Positions 26,330 to 34,392 of a stretch of DNA of 64,000 nt are shown in pieces. Position numbers and translations under genes: made by a program. Position 1 is the first letter of the stretch. Each line of letters starts with the position of its first letter. Source of the stretch: Candidatus Heimdallarchaeota archaeon (GTDB lineage Archaea; Asgardarchaeota; Heimdallarchaeia; Heimdallarchaeales; Kariarchaeaceae); the NCBI GenBank assembly GCA_015522385.1, contig WAMJ01000292.1, positions 18,073 to 82,072 on the forward strand, given 5' to 3'. The notes under the pieces were generated by a model. It was not told the DNA's origin. It did not search any database and saw only the letters and a list, made by a program, of their open reading frames with translations.

Positions 26330-27055
26330 ATGGTTCAATACATACACGAACAACACTACATTATCTTGGAGTCAGTTAGATTCACCCTTAACAAATTGCT
26401 ACCGCTCCTACCGAGTATCCTAATTTTTGGAGTAATATTTGGATTTGCTGGAGCAACAACCGGTTACTCACTTCCTCTGATATCAAGCATGAGCTTCGTA
26501 ATATTTGCAGGATCAGCACAATTCGTCACTGTTCTCCTCCTTCTTGAAAATGAACCACTCGTTTCAATAATTGTGACCGGGATTATTATTAACTTCCGTC
26601 ATCTGATATATGGAATAGTCATCCGGGATCGAATGGAGATGACAACACTCAAGAAATTCATTGTTGCATACTTCCTGATAGATGAGTCATTCCTCGTTAC
26701 AGACATGGCGTACCGTGAGAGAAAGCAGAATCCAAGTATTGACCTCTTCAGGGTACTCCTGACCTCTGGAATAATACTTTGGGTATGCTGGAACCTGTCT
26801 ACAATAGTTGGGTACATCTTGTTTCTCACCTATGGCGATATTTTCGATATTCCAGGAAATTTCATTGTGGCAGCAAGTTTTCTCGGATTTCTTGTAGACC
26901 ATTTCAGAAAGTATCCAGAAGAGAGGCTGTTAATCACTGTAACGTCGGCAATCAGTGTCATTTTAGGGTACATTCTAAGCAGTAGCGCTCTTCTTATCAC
27001 GATAATGGTCGCAGGTAGCTTAATGGCAGGGTTCATGTCGAGGAGGGATGAGTGA
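26330..27055 (+). CDS. azlC: AzlC-family branched-chain amino-acid permease, large subunit
   Basis: From the ATG at 26330 the protein has 241 residues, the normal AzlC length. It has about six to seven helices, the G-V-I-F-G-F-A-G-A segment near the start, the FAGSAQFVTVLLLL signature and NFRHLIYG, all characteristic of AzlC. With AzlD it forms an exporter for branched-chain or related amino acids. The reading frame is open back to 26258, but the TATA box at 26271 makes that start unlikely. The stop overlaps the azlD ATG by one base. Confidence 0.88.
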   Translation: MVQYIHEQHYIILESVRFTLNKLLPLLPSILIFGVIFGFAGATTGYSLPLISSMSFVIFAGSAQFVTVLLLLENEPLVSIIVTGIIINFRHLIYGIVIRDRMEMTTLKKFIVAYFLIDESFLVTDMAYRERKQNPSIDLFRVLLTSGIILWVCWNLSTIVGYILFLTYGDIFDIPGNFIVAASFLGFLVDHFRKYPEERLLITVTSAISVILGYILSSSALLITIMVAGSLMAGFMSRRDE

Positions 27056-27375
27056 TGTATACTGAAATAGAGGTCTTCCTTTCCATTGTGACGATCGGTC
27101 TTTTTACCTATCTGGCGAGGTTGCTCTTCCTGCTTTATTCTCCCAAATTTCTGTCCAACCAGCGGATAAAATCAGCTCTAGACGGTATTCCTGCAGCTAT
27201 GCTTGTGGCCCTTGTCGTCCCGACTACATTGTTCAACAACGGTAAAGTTGACCTGTTAAGGTCTGAGGTCTTTGCTATAATATTCTCAGTTCCAATTGTG
27301 TATAGATTTAGATATTCAGGATTGGGTCTGATTTCCGCAGTGATCCTGTTAATCCTATTCACTACTTTCGGCTAA
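27055..27375 (+). CDS. azlD: AzlD-family branched-chain amino-acid transport protein
   Basis: This 106-residue, about four-helix protein has the AzlD pattern TYLARLLFLL near the start and a conserved I-K-S-A-L-D-G-I-P-A-A-M-L turn. The ATG at 27055 is favoured over the GTG at 27052 because AGGAGGG (27041-27047) then has 7-base spacing. It is coupled to azlC and overlaps the end of the convergent fixX by a few bases. Confidence 0.87.
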   Translation: MYTEIEVFLSIVTIGLFTYLARLLFLLYSPKFLSNQRIKSALDGIPAAMLVALVVPTTLFNNGKVDLLRSEVFAIIFSVPIVYRFRYSGLGLISAVILLILFTTFG

Positions 27376-27692
27376 CCCTGTTCATACTGTATCCCAAAGG
27401 AACCTCTGGGATGATGCCATGAGACAGCACCTTGATCGCACATGATGTCGCATGTTCCACACTCGACGCAGTCCTCGTAGTTAAAGACCATCTCGATCTT
27501 TCCGTTCTCCTTCTCGAAGAAGTTGAAGCACCTAACGGGGCATCCGGAGATGCACAGATGGTGGGGGCAGGTGTTGCAGATTTGCGAGTTGACCGTGATG
27601 TGAGCGTGCTCTTCCTCGTCAGTGACGTAGGTGAGGACACCAAGCTTGTCCTTGATGGGACCAATATCGTCTTCCATGTCTGTGAACTTCAT
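27372..27692 (-). CDS. fixX: FixX-type ferredoxin
   Basis: The 106-residue iron-sulfur protein has CVECGTCDIMC, a [4Fe-4S] ligand set, and an upstream Cys group in TCPHHLCISGCPVRC that may bind a second cluster. It ends with the FixX-like W-x-H-P-R-G-x-F-G-I-Q-Y motif. It should accept electrons in the FixABCX complex beside FixC. It is coupled to fixC by a 4-base overlap. Confidence 0.92.
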   Translation of the reverse strand: MKFTDMEDDIGPIKDKLGVLTYVTDEEEHAHITVNSQICNTCPHHLCISGCPVRCFNFFEKENGKIEMVFNYEDCVECGTCDIMCDQGAVSWHHPRGSFGIQYEQG

Positions 27693-29008
27693 AGATTCAT
27701 CCCCTTCCTTCCGTCCCTCATGAGGGTGAATAATCCAGCTCCTTTCTCCTTAAAGGATTTCATGATGGTCTTCCAAGCTTTTTGTTTGGGCTTACCGTCC
27801 TCCTCTATCAGGTTCTTGAAACCGTTGTTGATAGCTTCGGGGTAGATCTTGAAGAGATTCGGGTTCTTGGTCATTTTCGTGACATTCTTGAAATTCTTCA
27901 GATCCTTGTAGATGTATGAGTCCTTGATCATCTTGTCATACTGTCCCATGGTCTTGGCATCGAATGAACCCTTGTCTAGTGCAGCTATTGCAGCATCTGC
28001 AGCAAGTATCCCGCTCTTGGCCGCATAGTTCATACCCTGAATAACCATGCCGTTCGAGAAGACGAAGCCAGCTGCATCACCACCAACAAGGAAGCCGGGT
28101 CCTGAGATCTGTGGCATCATCTTGATCCCTGCTTCGGGGATAAGATGTGCTCCATACTCCAGCTGGGATGCACCCTCAATAAGCTGCTGGACATGAGGAT
28201 GTGACTTGAACTTCTCATAGACCTCGTAGGATCTATCCTTGGTCGAGAGGGATGTCAGGTGTATGACAACGCCAAGACTGATTGAGCTCCCATTTGTGTA
28301 TATGAATCCTCCTGCAAGAACATCGTTGGGCATATTGCCCAAAACGTACTCACCCGCGGAGCCGTGCTCGGAGGAGACGCCGAATCTCTGATTGATGAGC
28401 TCAGGATCGAGTGAGAGAACCTCCTTGATTCCGAGCATGAAGTTTCCCTTGGCCTCACTCATCTTCGAGTGGTTTCTGAATCCAGATTCGAGTGTCAGTC
28501 TCGAATTAGCTCCGTCCATGATGATGGTAATGGGGGCACGAAGTGTCTCACCATTAGACTCTATACCAACGACCTGACCGTTCTCCACGAGAAGTTTATC
28601 GACGTTGATACCTGGTTCGACCCTAGCTCCTGCCTCCTTGGCCTGCTCCGCTAACCAAGCATCGAACTTTGCACGGAGCACGATAGCACCAGTCTTCTTC
28701 TCCTTGAAATCATCGAAGTAGAAATCAAGGATGGTTGCATCGCCCTCGCTAAGAAATCCGAGTTTCTTCTTGACGACGAATCTTTCGATTGGTGCTTCTT
28801 CCTTCCAGTTGGGTAGGATCTCGCCCAAATCATTACCCCATAGTACCCCTCCAGATAGGTTCTTGGAGCCAACTGGCATACCTCGCTCCAGCACGATGAC
28901 CTTCTTGTTGGCCCTTGCCAACTTGATCGCCGCACTCAGACCGCCGAATCCTGCTCCTACAATAATTACATCTATGTCGTGACTCAATTTACAACTCACT
29001 TTTTCCAT
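27689..29008 (-). CDS. fixC: FixC-type ETF:quinone oxidoreductase-like flavoprotein
   Basis: The protein starts with an FAD Rossmann motif, DVIIVGAGFGGLSAA, then VIVLERG and NLSGG, and has GDAAGFVFSNGMVIQGMN near residue 330, as in FixC and ETF-QO. It passes electrons from EtfAB toward quinone. I start it at the ATG at 29008 (439 residues), placing the FAD motif at the family-usual distance from the N-terminus. A GTG at 29059 with AAGG upstream would add 17 residues. A box AATTTAAAG lies at 29072-29080 on the minus strand and another TATA-like box at 29105-29114. EtfAB are encoded 7 kb away. Confidence 0.9.
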   Translation of the reverse strand: MEKVSCKLSHDIDVIIVGAGFGGLSAAIKLARANKKVIVLERGMPVGSKNLSGGVLWGNDLGEILPNWKEEAPIERFVVKKKLGFLSEGDATILDFYFDDFKEKKTGAIVLRAKFDAWLAEQAKEAGARVEPGINVDKLLVENGQVVGIESNGETLRAPITIIMDGANSRLTLESGFRNHSKMSEAKGNFMLGIKEVLSLDPELINQRFGVSSEHGSAGEYVLGNMPNDVLAGGFIYTNGSSISLGVVIHLTSLSTKDRSYEVYEKFKSHPHVQQLIEGASQLEYGAHLIPEAGIKMMPQISGPGFLVGGDAAGFVFSNGMVIQGMNYAAKSGILAADAAIAALDKGSFDAKTMGQYDKMIKDSYIYKDLKNFKNVTKMTKNPNLFKIYPEAINNGFKNLIEEDGKPKQKAWKTIMKSFKEKGAGLFTLMRDGRKGMNL

Positions 29009-29104
29009 TTTTTCAGAGAAGGGACTTACATCCCGCTCTGAATAGATTCTAAACTGCACCTGTTCCTTATGCTTTAAATTCCTCTAGATATGGTAGCGTG
29101 AGAA

Positions 29105-29114
29105 TATTATATAT
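29105..29114 (-). promoter_or_regulatory. TATA-like boxes before fixCX
   Basis: The TATTATATAT box at 29105-29114 predicts a transcript start near 29084, and AATTTAAAG at 29072-29080 predicts one near 29050. Either indicates that fixCX has a promoter separate from the upstream mdh gene. The choice decides whether the GTG at 29059 can be used. Confidence 0.45.
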
Positions 29115-29147
29115 CGATAAAATAACTTGGGAAATGTCTAGATTACC

Positions 29148-30086
29148 TTAAAGTTCGTTGAGTAGACCTTTCATGTTCTCGATACCCTTCTTCACCGAGG
29201 TGAGGGAGGTGTTGAGTGCTGCCTTCTCCTCTTCGTTGAGATCGACCTCTAGGATCTTCTCGACTCCATTCTTGCCAAGGATTGCGGGGACTCCTGCGTA
29301 GATATCGCTGAAGCCGTACTGACCCTCTAAGTATGCTACAGTTGGGAGAACCCTCCTCTGGTTCTTGATCACTGCCTCGACCATCTCACCTGCTGCAATT
29401 CCTGGTGCGTAGTAACCAGAGTAACCAAGAAGGTTGACGATCTCACCACCACCCTTTCGGGTCCTCTCGACGATCTTGGCCATCTTCTCGTCATCGATAA
29501 AGTGGGAAACTGGGACTCCGCCAATGGTGGTGTACCTCGGTAGAGGAACCATTGCATCTCCATGACCACCCAGTACCATGGCACTGACATCTTTTTGTGA
29601 AACGTTCGCCTCCATAGAAATGAATGTCCTGAATCTTGCGGTGTCCAGTACACCAGCCATTCCGAAGACCCTGTTGCTCGGGAAGCCTGAGATGAACTTT
29701 GCAGCATAGGTCATGACGTCCACAGGGTTAGCGATATAGATGATCATGGCGTCAGGAGCGTTCTCCTTGATGTTGGTCACGACTGAATTACAGATCTTTA
29801 GATTAATCTTGAGGAGATCCATCCTGTCCATACCAGGTTTTCGAGGAGATCCGGCCGGAACCACGATGATATCCGAGCCAGCCACTTCGGTGGCATCGTT
29901 CGTCCCGATCACCTTGGTGCTGGATCCGAGGACTGGGGTGGCTTCGTACATGTCCAGCCCTTTGCCTTGGGGTAGACCCTCGACGATGTCGACAAGTGTT
30001 ACTTCATTAACGATTTCTTTATGAGCTAGTCCGAAAGCTACGATCTCTCCTACCTTTCCAGCTCCAATTACACTTACTTTTGTCAT
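29148..30086 (-). CDS. mdh: Malate dehydrogenase
   Basis: The 312-residue protein is an LDH/MDH-fold enzyme with NAD-binding GAGKVG (8-13), Arg82 and Arg88 in SPRKPGMDR, Arg151 and the catalytic His175 in GGHGDAMVPL. Arg at position 82 in the mobile loop is the residue that selects malate/oxaloacetate over lactate/pyruvate. The subfamily is the LDH-like MDH group common in archaea. AAGGAGG (30095-30101 on the minus strand) is a strong Shine-Dalgarno site, making mdh one of the few clearly leadered genes here. It links formate- and NADH-using genes to central metabolism. Confidence 0.95.
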   Translation of the reverse strand: MTKVSVIGAGKVGEIVAFGLAHKEIVNEVTLVDIVEGLPQGKGLDMYEATPVLGSSTKVIGTNDATEVAGSDIIVVPAGSPRKPGMDRMDLLKINLKICNSVVTNIKENAPDAMIIYIANPVDVMTYAAKFISGFPSNRVFGMAGVLDTARFRTFISMEANVSQKDVSAMVLGGHGDAMVPLPRYTTIGGVPVSHFIDDEKMAKIVERTRKGGGEIVNLLGYSGYYAPGIAAGEMVEAVIKNQRRVLPTVAYLEGQYGFSDIYAGVPAILGKNGVEKILEVDLNEEEKAALNTSLTSVKKGIENMKGLLNEL

Positions 30087-30156
30087 TAGATTTTCCTCCT
30101 TGGGAAACTATGGTAGTGTACTCTCTCAGGGGTTAAATATTTCCATTTTTCTTCAA

Positions 30157-30288
30157 CTAAATGTTCTCTGCAAGATTGAATCCATACCAAATGACCATAA
30201 GCACCAGCATCAATCCTGCAAATTTGAGTATACCCTCCCATCTCTGCCCAGAATAGTCAACTTCGTCTCTATTTTCTTGATCTTCCAT
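30157..30288 (-). CDS. 43-residue single-helix membrane protein
   Basis: This small frame encodes an acidic N-terminus (MEDQENRDEVDY), a positive-aromatic segment, one hydrophobic helix (about residues 21-37, FAGLMLVLMVIWYGF) and a short outside tail. Support for it being real is a TATA box, TTTATA at 30311-30316 on the minus strand, 26 bases from the ATG, and an SD-like GGAG a few bases before it. It resembles in size tail-anchored accessory subunits such as Sec61-beta, but I see no matching signature. Function is unknown. Confidence 0.6.
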   Translation of the reverse strand: MEDQENRDEVDYSGQRWEGILKFAGLMLVLMVIWYGFNLAENI

Positions 30289-30390
30289 AAAGTTCTCCAG
30301 AATTGATTCTTATAAATCCCATCGATTTCTCAACGTTGTAGTGATTAGGATATGAGTAATAATGAAATCTCAATACTCCTTTCCGATTCT

Positions 30391-30399
30391 ATTATATAT
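30391..30399 (+). promoter_or_regulatory. TATA box for the permease operon
   Basis: ATTATATAT is centred 26 bases before the ATG at 30421, the standard leaderless spacing of this window. Confidence 0.65.
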
Positions 30400-30420
30400 G
30401 TCTGAAGAACGTGAGGCACT

Positions 30421-32607
30421 ATGCCTAACCATGAGGCCAAATCTAGTGGTGATACAGAATCATCCATGAAATTGGAATTCTTAGAAACAGAGACATTCCT
30501 CCCAAGTGTGTATTCAATCATTCTTAATGTTTCGGGGATTGTTCTTCTGTACTTTGGTTTGAGAGCTGCATTGATAGGTCTACTACTTTTTGTTGACCCG
30601 ATTCTAAGGTATACACAGATTAAGGTCGCCCTCCTCATGGCAATGATCTTTCTACTGACCTTCCCGTTATCAATAAGACTATTGTTCAAAAATGCAGCCA
30701 AGATATTACGGATTGACTCGGAGGGGATAACTGTTCGTCCAGTCCTCCTATATTTTAAGAAGGACTTCATTAGGTGGAAGGACCTGAAATACACCGAGGT
30801 AGAGGACAAAACCACCTTCCTCTCTGGTCTGATCGGCCCAAACTACAAGATCCTCATCCTCTCACTGGACACGCAGATAAGAATCTCGACCCGGCACTTT
30901 AGAAAGAGAGACAGATTATTCTCTATATTCACCTCAAGCGAACTTACGTACGATGATGTCTTCATCAAGTTCTTCTTTTACCGGGGACGGGGATCAATCT
31001 TCAGCAGGTTGATCTCAGATCCAGCCGGTATATTCTCGGTCGTCGTGATCAGTCTTCTCATGCTCATCTATCTCTGGGGAGCTATCGCTCAATTCGTCAA
31101 CCCGGCTGAGAGCCTTCAAGTAACCCCCGTCGAGACCTTAGGGCTGAAGAATCCGGAGTACCAATACGGCTTCGACCAAGATTATGGAAAATATGCTGTT
31201 GATCAACCTGCGCTTGACATTACCAAACTAACATGGGACGATATCATCTCACCACCATTCTATATCATGGGATCAGATTACGTTGGCAGGGACCTTTTCT
31301 CAAGGCTAATCTACAGCACCTTCTTCTCGCTCAACATAGTGATCTTCTTCGCTTTCCTCTCCACGCTTCTAGGAACACTCCTCGGTGCGACCTTCGGGTA
31401 TATCGGAGGTAAGGTTGACCAGGTTTTCCTGACAATATCCGATATGGCAATTGCAGTCCCTCCATTCGTTCTGTGGATAATTGGGGCATCGTTTACATTT
31501 GAGGTGAGGAAGCTCTTCGGTGGAGTCTTCATTCAGATTTTCGCCTTCATGCTCATCTTCATGTGGTCCACACCTGCAAGGTTGATAAGGTCAGAGGTAA
31601 TCAATTTGAAGAAACAAGAGTACATTGAGGCAGAGCGGGTATATGGAGCCACAAATTCAAGGATACTCTTCAAACATATCTTCCCCAATCTCAAACCCCT
31701 GATTGCCACTGTGTTCATCACACAGATGATTGAACTTCTTATGGCAATGATCACTATTGCAATAATCATAGGGGCAGAAAGCGATCTTGTGTGGGGATCT
31801 GACATATCTCGCCGATTAGATCCCAACTACTATGAGCAAAATCTGGGTGATCTGTACATCCTCTACTCAATCGTGTTCTACACTCTTTTCATCTTTGGAC
31901 TCCTGATATTTGCTGAGACCCTAAAGGATGCCCTAGATCCAAGGTTCTCCAAGAAGAAGGCGAACAAGAGGACTCTGAGAAGGGAGCGGATCAAGATCGA
32001 AGAGAAGACCAAAAGAATTACGTCCCGCGATAGGGACAAACTAGATAACATTGTGGACAGGGATCTTGATGCCCTGATCAATTCCGATGACATTCCATCC
32101 CTTACGAAAGGTACTGATAGTACTTCGGATGAAGCTATGGATACCCTTCAAGCAAACAAACAAGATACAAAAGCGGTTCAGGTGATAAGTCCAAATTCAG
32201 AGGTTGAATCCGAGTCATTCGAAACATTGCTTGAAGAAGGAGTTAGTGAGAACCAAACAGTACTTGAGGACACTCAACAAGAGGAAAGGATCGGTACTGG
32301 GGAAACCAACATCGGTTCTCAACAGGATGATTCCTTAGAGGTGTCAGAAGATGTAATACAAGAAAATACGAAAACCCCTGCGCAGAATAATAACCTATCC
32401 GATGAACCAGTTCAAGATGGAGGGGACACCGATGTCATCTCCACCTCTGAGAATTTTACCCATGATGAGATCAAGGGTCAAGAGGTCGGATCGGGTAAAG
32501 CGACTCAGCAATCTGACAACGGAACGGAAGAGTACCTATCGGAGGAAAGGACAACTGACAAAGGGACATCAGAACATGATTCTGAAACAGGAGGAGATGA
32601 ACAATGA
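30421..32607 (+). CDS. DppC/OppC-like ABC permease with PH-like N-terminus and long acidic tail
   Basis: The 728-residue protein has three parts. Residues 1-200 hold two helices (about 38-85) and a beta-rich segment (LRIDSEGITVRP, FIRWKDLKY) resembling bacterial PH-like domains. Residues 200-515 are a peptide-family inner-membrane permease with FYIMGSDYVGRDLFSR and an EAA loop, EYIEAERVYGATNSRILF. Residues 515-728 are a charged, low-complexity cytoplasmic tail rich in Asp, Glu, Ser, Thr and Gln. Normal DppC proteins have about 300 residues. The DppB-like partner overlaps downstream; no binding protein or ATPase is encoded nearby. Fused PH-like and acidic regions may tether the transporter, an inference. 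Confidence 0.85.
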   Translation: MPNHEAKSSGDTESSMKLEFLETETFLPSVYSIILNVSGIVLLYFGLRAALIGLLLFVDPILRYTQIKVALLMAMIFLLTFPLSIRLLFKNAAKILRIDSEGITVRPVLLYFKKDFIRWKDLKYTEVEDKTTFLSGLIGPNYKILILSLDTQIRISTRHFRKRDRLFSIFTSSELTYDDVFIKFFFYRGRGSIFSRLISDPAGIFSVVVISLLMLIYLWGAIAQFVNPAESLQVTPVETLGLKNPEYQYGFDQDYGKYAVDQPALDITKLTWDDIISPPFYIMGSDYVGRDLFSRLIYSTFFSLNIVIFFAFLSTLLGTLLGATFGYIGGKVDQVFLTISDMAIAVPPFVLWIIGASFTFEVRKLFGGVFIQIFAFMLIFMWSTPARLIRSEVINLKKQEYIEAERVYGATNSRILFKHIFPNLKPLIATVFITQMIELLMAMITIAIIIGAESDLVWGSDISRRLDPNYYEQNLGDLYILYSIVFYTLFIFGLLIFAETLKDALDPRFSKKKANKRTLRRERIKIEEKTKRITSRDRDKLDNIVDRDLDALINSDDIPSLTKGTDSTSDEAMDTLQANKQDTKAVQVISPNSEVESESFETLLEEGVSENQTVLEDTQQEERIGTGETNIGSQQDDSLEVSEDVIQENTKTPAQNNNLSDEPVQDGGDTDVISTSENFTHDEIKGQEVGSGKATQQSDNGTEEYLSEERTTDKGTSEHDSETGGDEQ

Positions 32608-33716
32608 AATTAGGTAGATTCATTCTTGTGAGAATTCTGCTGATTGGACTCCAGATTTTTGGGATATCAGCGGTTCTCTTCTCGGTATATGCACTTTCTA
32701 ACTACGATGTGGGGGTTGGTCACGTAGGGTTAGCAGGGCTAGAAGCAGTTAAAGCGGAGAACGAAGCTTTGGGGACGAACTACACGTACACTGATCAGTT
32801 CTTCAATTTCTGGGAAGGTAGGTTGATCGGAGACTGTGATTCCCTTAGTGAGGCTGCAGGAAATTTATTTAGTGGAAAAGACTGTGGTCAGACATTCGGG
32901 GTCTCATGGGAGAGCGATACGGACTTCGGGAGGTACAGGAGATACGCCCCGTTTGATGATGTGATAATAGAGAATGCCATCAGCTCTATCCTGCTTTTCG
33001 TAATCGCCTTCGTCGTTTACGCTGGAATCTCTACATTCCTCGGAGTTGTTGCAGCTTTGTATGAGAAGAGATTGATCGACTCAGTCCTCAGGATACTGAC
33101 AAGCATTGGCACTGCCGTGCCCGCAATACTGGTTACTGACTTCATCATACGGGTTGGTAGGGATCCACAGTACGATATTATCCAAGGGGATATCCCTGCC
33201 AAGATATCTCAGTTAAATATCAGACTTTTCGTTGAGGTCATCACGTCAAACATGTTCTACTCGACTTATACCTCTGGTTTTGATGTTGAGCAGTTCATGC
33301 AGGATTCGTGGTACCTCCTCTATCCCATAATGGCCATGGTCATAATCTCAACTTCATTCCTCTTCAGGATTATCAGGGCGCTGTTCATCGAGGAATTGAG
33401 GAAGTCCTATGTAAGGACGGCAAAGTCAAAGGGACTGAGTAGGAATCAGATCATAAGGAGACATGTCCTTCCAAATATCATGCCACGGATCATCAACACC
33501 TTCGCAGTGACCATCCCCATTTCTCTGACAAACGCGGCAATTGTCGAGTACATGTTCAAGTACAATGGGTTGGCGAATATGCTGATCTCGTCCTCTGCAA
33601 ACTTCAACTTCCCGGTTCTGCATGCAGGGGGATTGATCTTCGTGTTCTTCTCTTCCACTCTGATGCTGGTGAACGATATCTTTGTGGGAATGACCGATAA
33701 GGTAAGGAGTGATTGA
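32604..33716 (+). CDS. DppB/OppB-like ABC permease
   Basis: The 370-residue permease has a first helix (about residues 8-29), an enlarged extracytoplasmic region with Cys pairs (GDCDSL and GKDCGQ) that could form a disulfide, and five later helices. The EAA loop is SYVRTAKSKGLSRNQIIRRH, followed by the conserved L-P-N. It overlaps the DppC-like gene by 4 bases, so the two probably form a heterodimeric channel for oligopeptides, sugars or similar solutes. Confidence 0.88.
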   Translation: MKLGRFILVRILLIGLQIFGISAVLFSVYALSNYDVGVGHVGLAGLEAVKAENEALGTNYTYTDQFFNFWEGRLIGDCDSLSEAAGNLFSGKDCGQTFGVSWESDTDFGRYRRYAPFDDVIIENAISSILLFVIAFVVYAGISTFLGVVAALYEKRLIDSVLRILTSIGTAVPAILVTDFIIRVGRDPQYDIIQGDIPAKISQLNIRLFVEVITSNMFYSTYTSGFDVEQFMQDSWYLLYPIMAMVIISTSFLFRIIRALFIEELRKSYVRTAKSKGLSRNQIIRRHVLPNIMPRIINTFAVTIPISLTNAAIVEYMFKYNGLANMLISSSANFNFPVLHAGGLIFVFFSSTLMLVNDIFVGMTDKVRSD

Positions 33717-33717
33717 A

Positions 33718-34293
33718 ATGGATGCGAAGAAACTATTGAAACTGATTGTGGACAAGCCAGTCCTTGAGACTTTGCTGGTACTCATCATGGGAGTCTCCGC
33801 TCTCTTACCATTTCTCTCAGTCAAGGTAACCTTTGTGAAGGTGAAGTACCAGAACGGTTTACCAATAGGGAAGAATGAGAGTGGGACTCAGGTTTTGAGC
33901 GCGTTCTACTCAATTAGTAACCTTGCGGATGGATCGACTTCAATTGAGCCTCTCAACACGGTTATCCTGATCTTGGGTTTAGTCACTATTGTTGCTCTGA
34001 TCCCCACTTTTCTGAGGTTGTTACCAAGGAAATCGACGAAGCGGATTCAACTAATAACTGATGCAGCTAAGTCCCTCTGGTACGTATCATACCTCTCTGC
34101 GGTCCTGATAGCTTATCTCGTTTGGTCAAATGGTCAAGCGTTTGAGGTGGACGATCCAATCATGCCCATATCCGTGTCCACGACTGCGACAGTCACCTAT
34201 AGCGTGACATACTATTTTTTTATCGCTACATTGGGGTTGATACTGATAAGAAATCTCGTCTCAGATATGATCCTCAAGAAGGGAAGATACTGA
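33718..34293 (+). CDS. Four-helix membrane protein of unknown function
   Basis: The ATG at 33718 is preferred to the GTG at 33709 because TAAGGAG (33703-33709) then has an 8-base spacing. The 191-residue product has helices near residues 15-35, 80-100, 125-143 and 160-182 and extracytoplasmic loops rich in polar residues. No family is recognised. It follows the DppB-like permease directly and could be a transporter accessory subunit. Confidence 0.7.
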   Translation: MDAKKLLKLIVDKPVLETLLVLIMGVSALLPFLSVKVTFVKVKYQNGLPIGKNESGTQVLSAFYSISNLADGSTSIEPLNTVILILGLVTIVALIPTFLRLLPRKSTKRIQLITDAAKSLWYVSYLSAVLIAYLVWSNGQAFEVDDPIMPISVSTTATVTYSVTYYFFIATLGLILIRNLVSDMILKKGRY

Positions 34294-34317
34294 TTTGTTA
34301 CGGGTGAACTTAATCGA

Positions 34318-34325
34318 TTTATATA
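34318..34325 (+). promoter_or_regulatory. TATA box for the COG1107 nuclease gene
   Basis: TTTATATA predicts a transcript start near 34348, after the ATG at 34342 but before that at 34393, so it helps decide the start codon. Confidence 0.5.
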
Positions 34326-34392
34326 TATTCTAAGTCAAATTATGGCACTTACCAGAAAATCCTCCCCCCGTGGGAAAATTGGAGACGAAATA

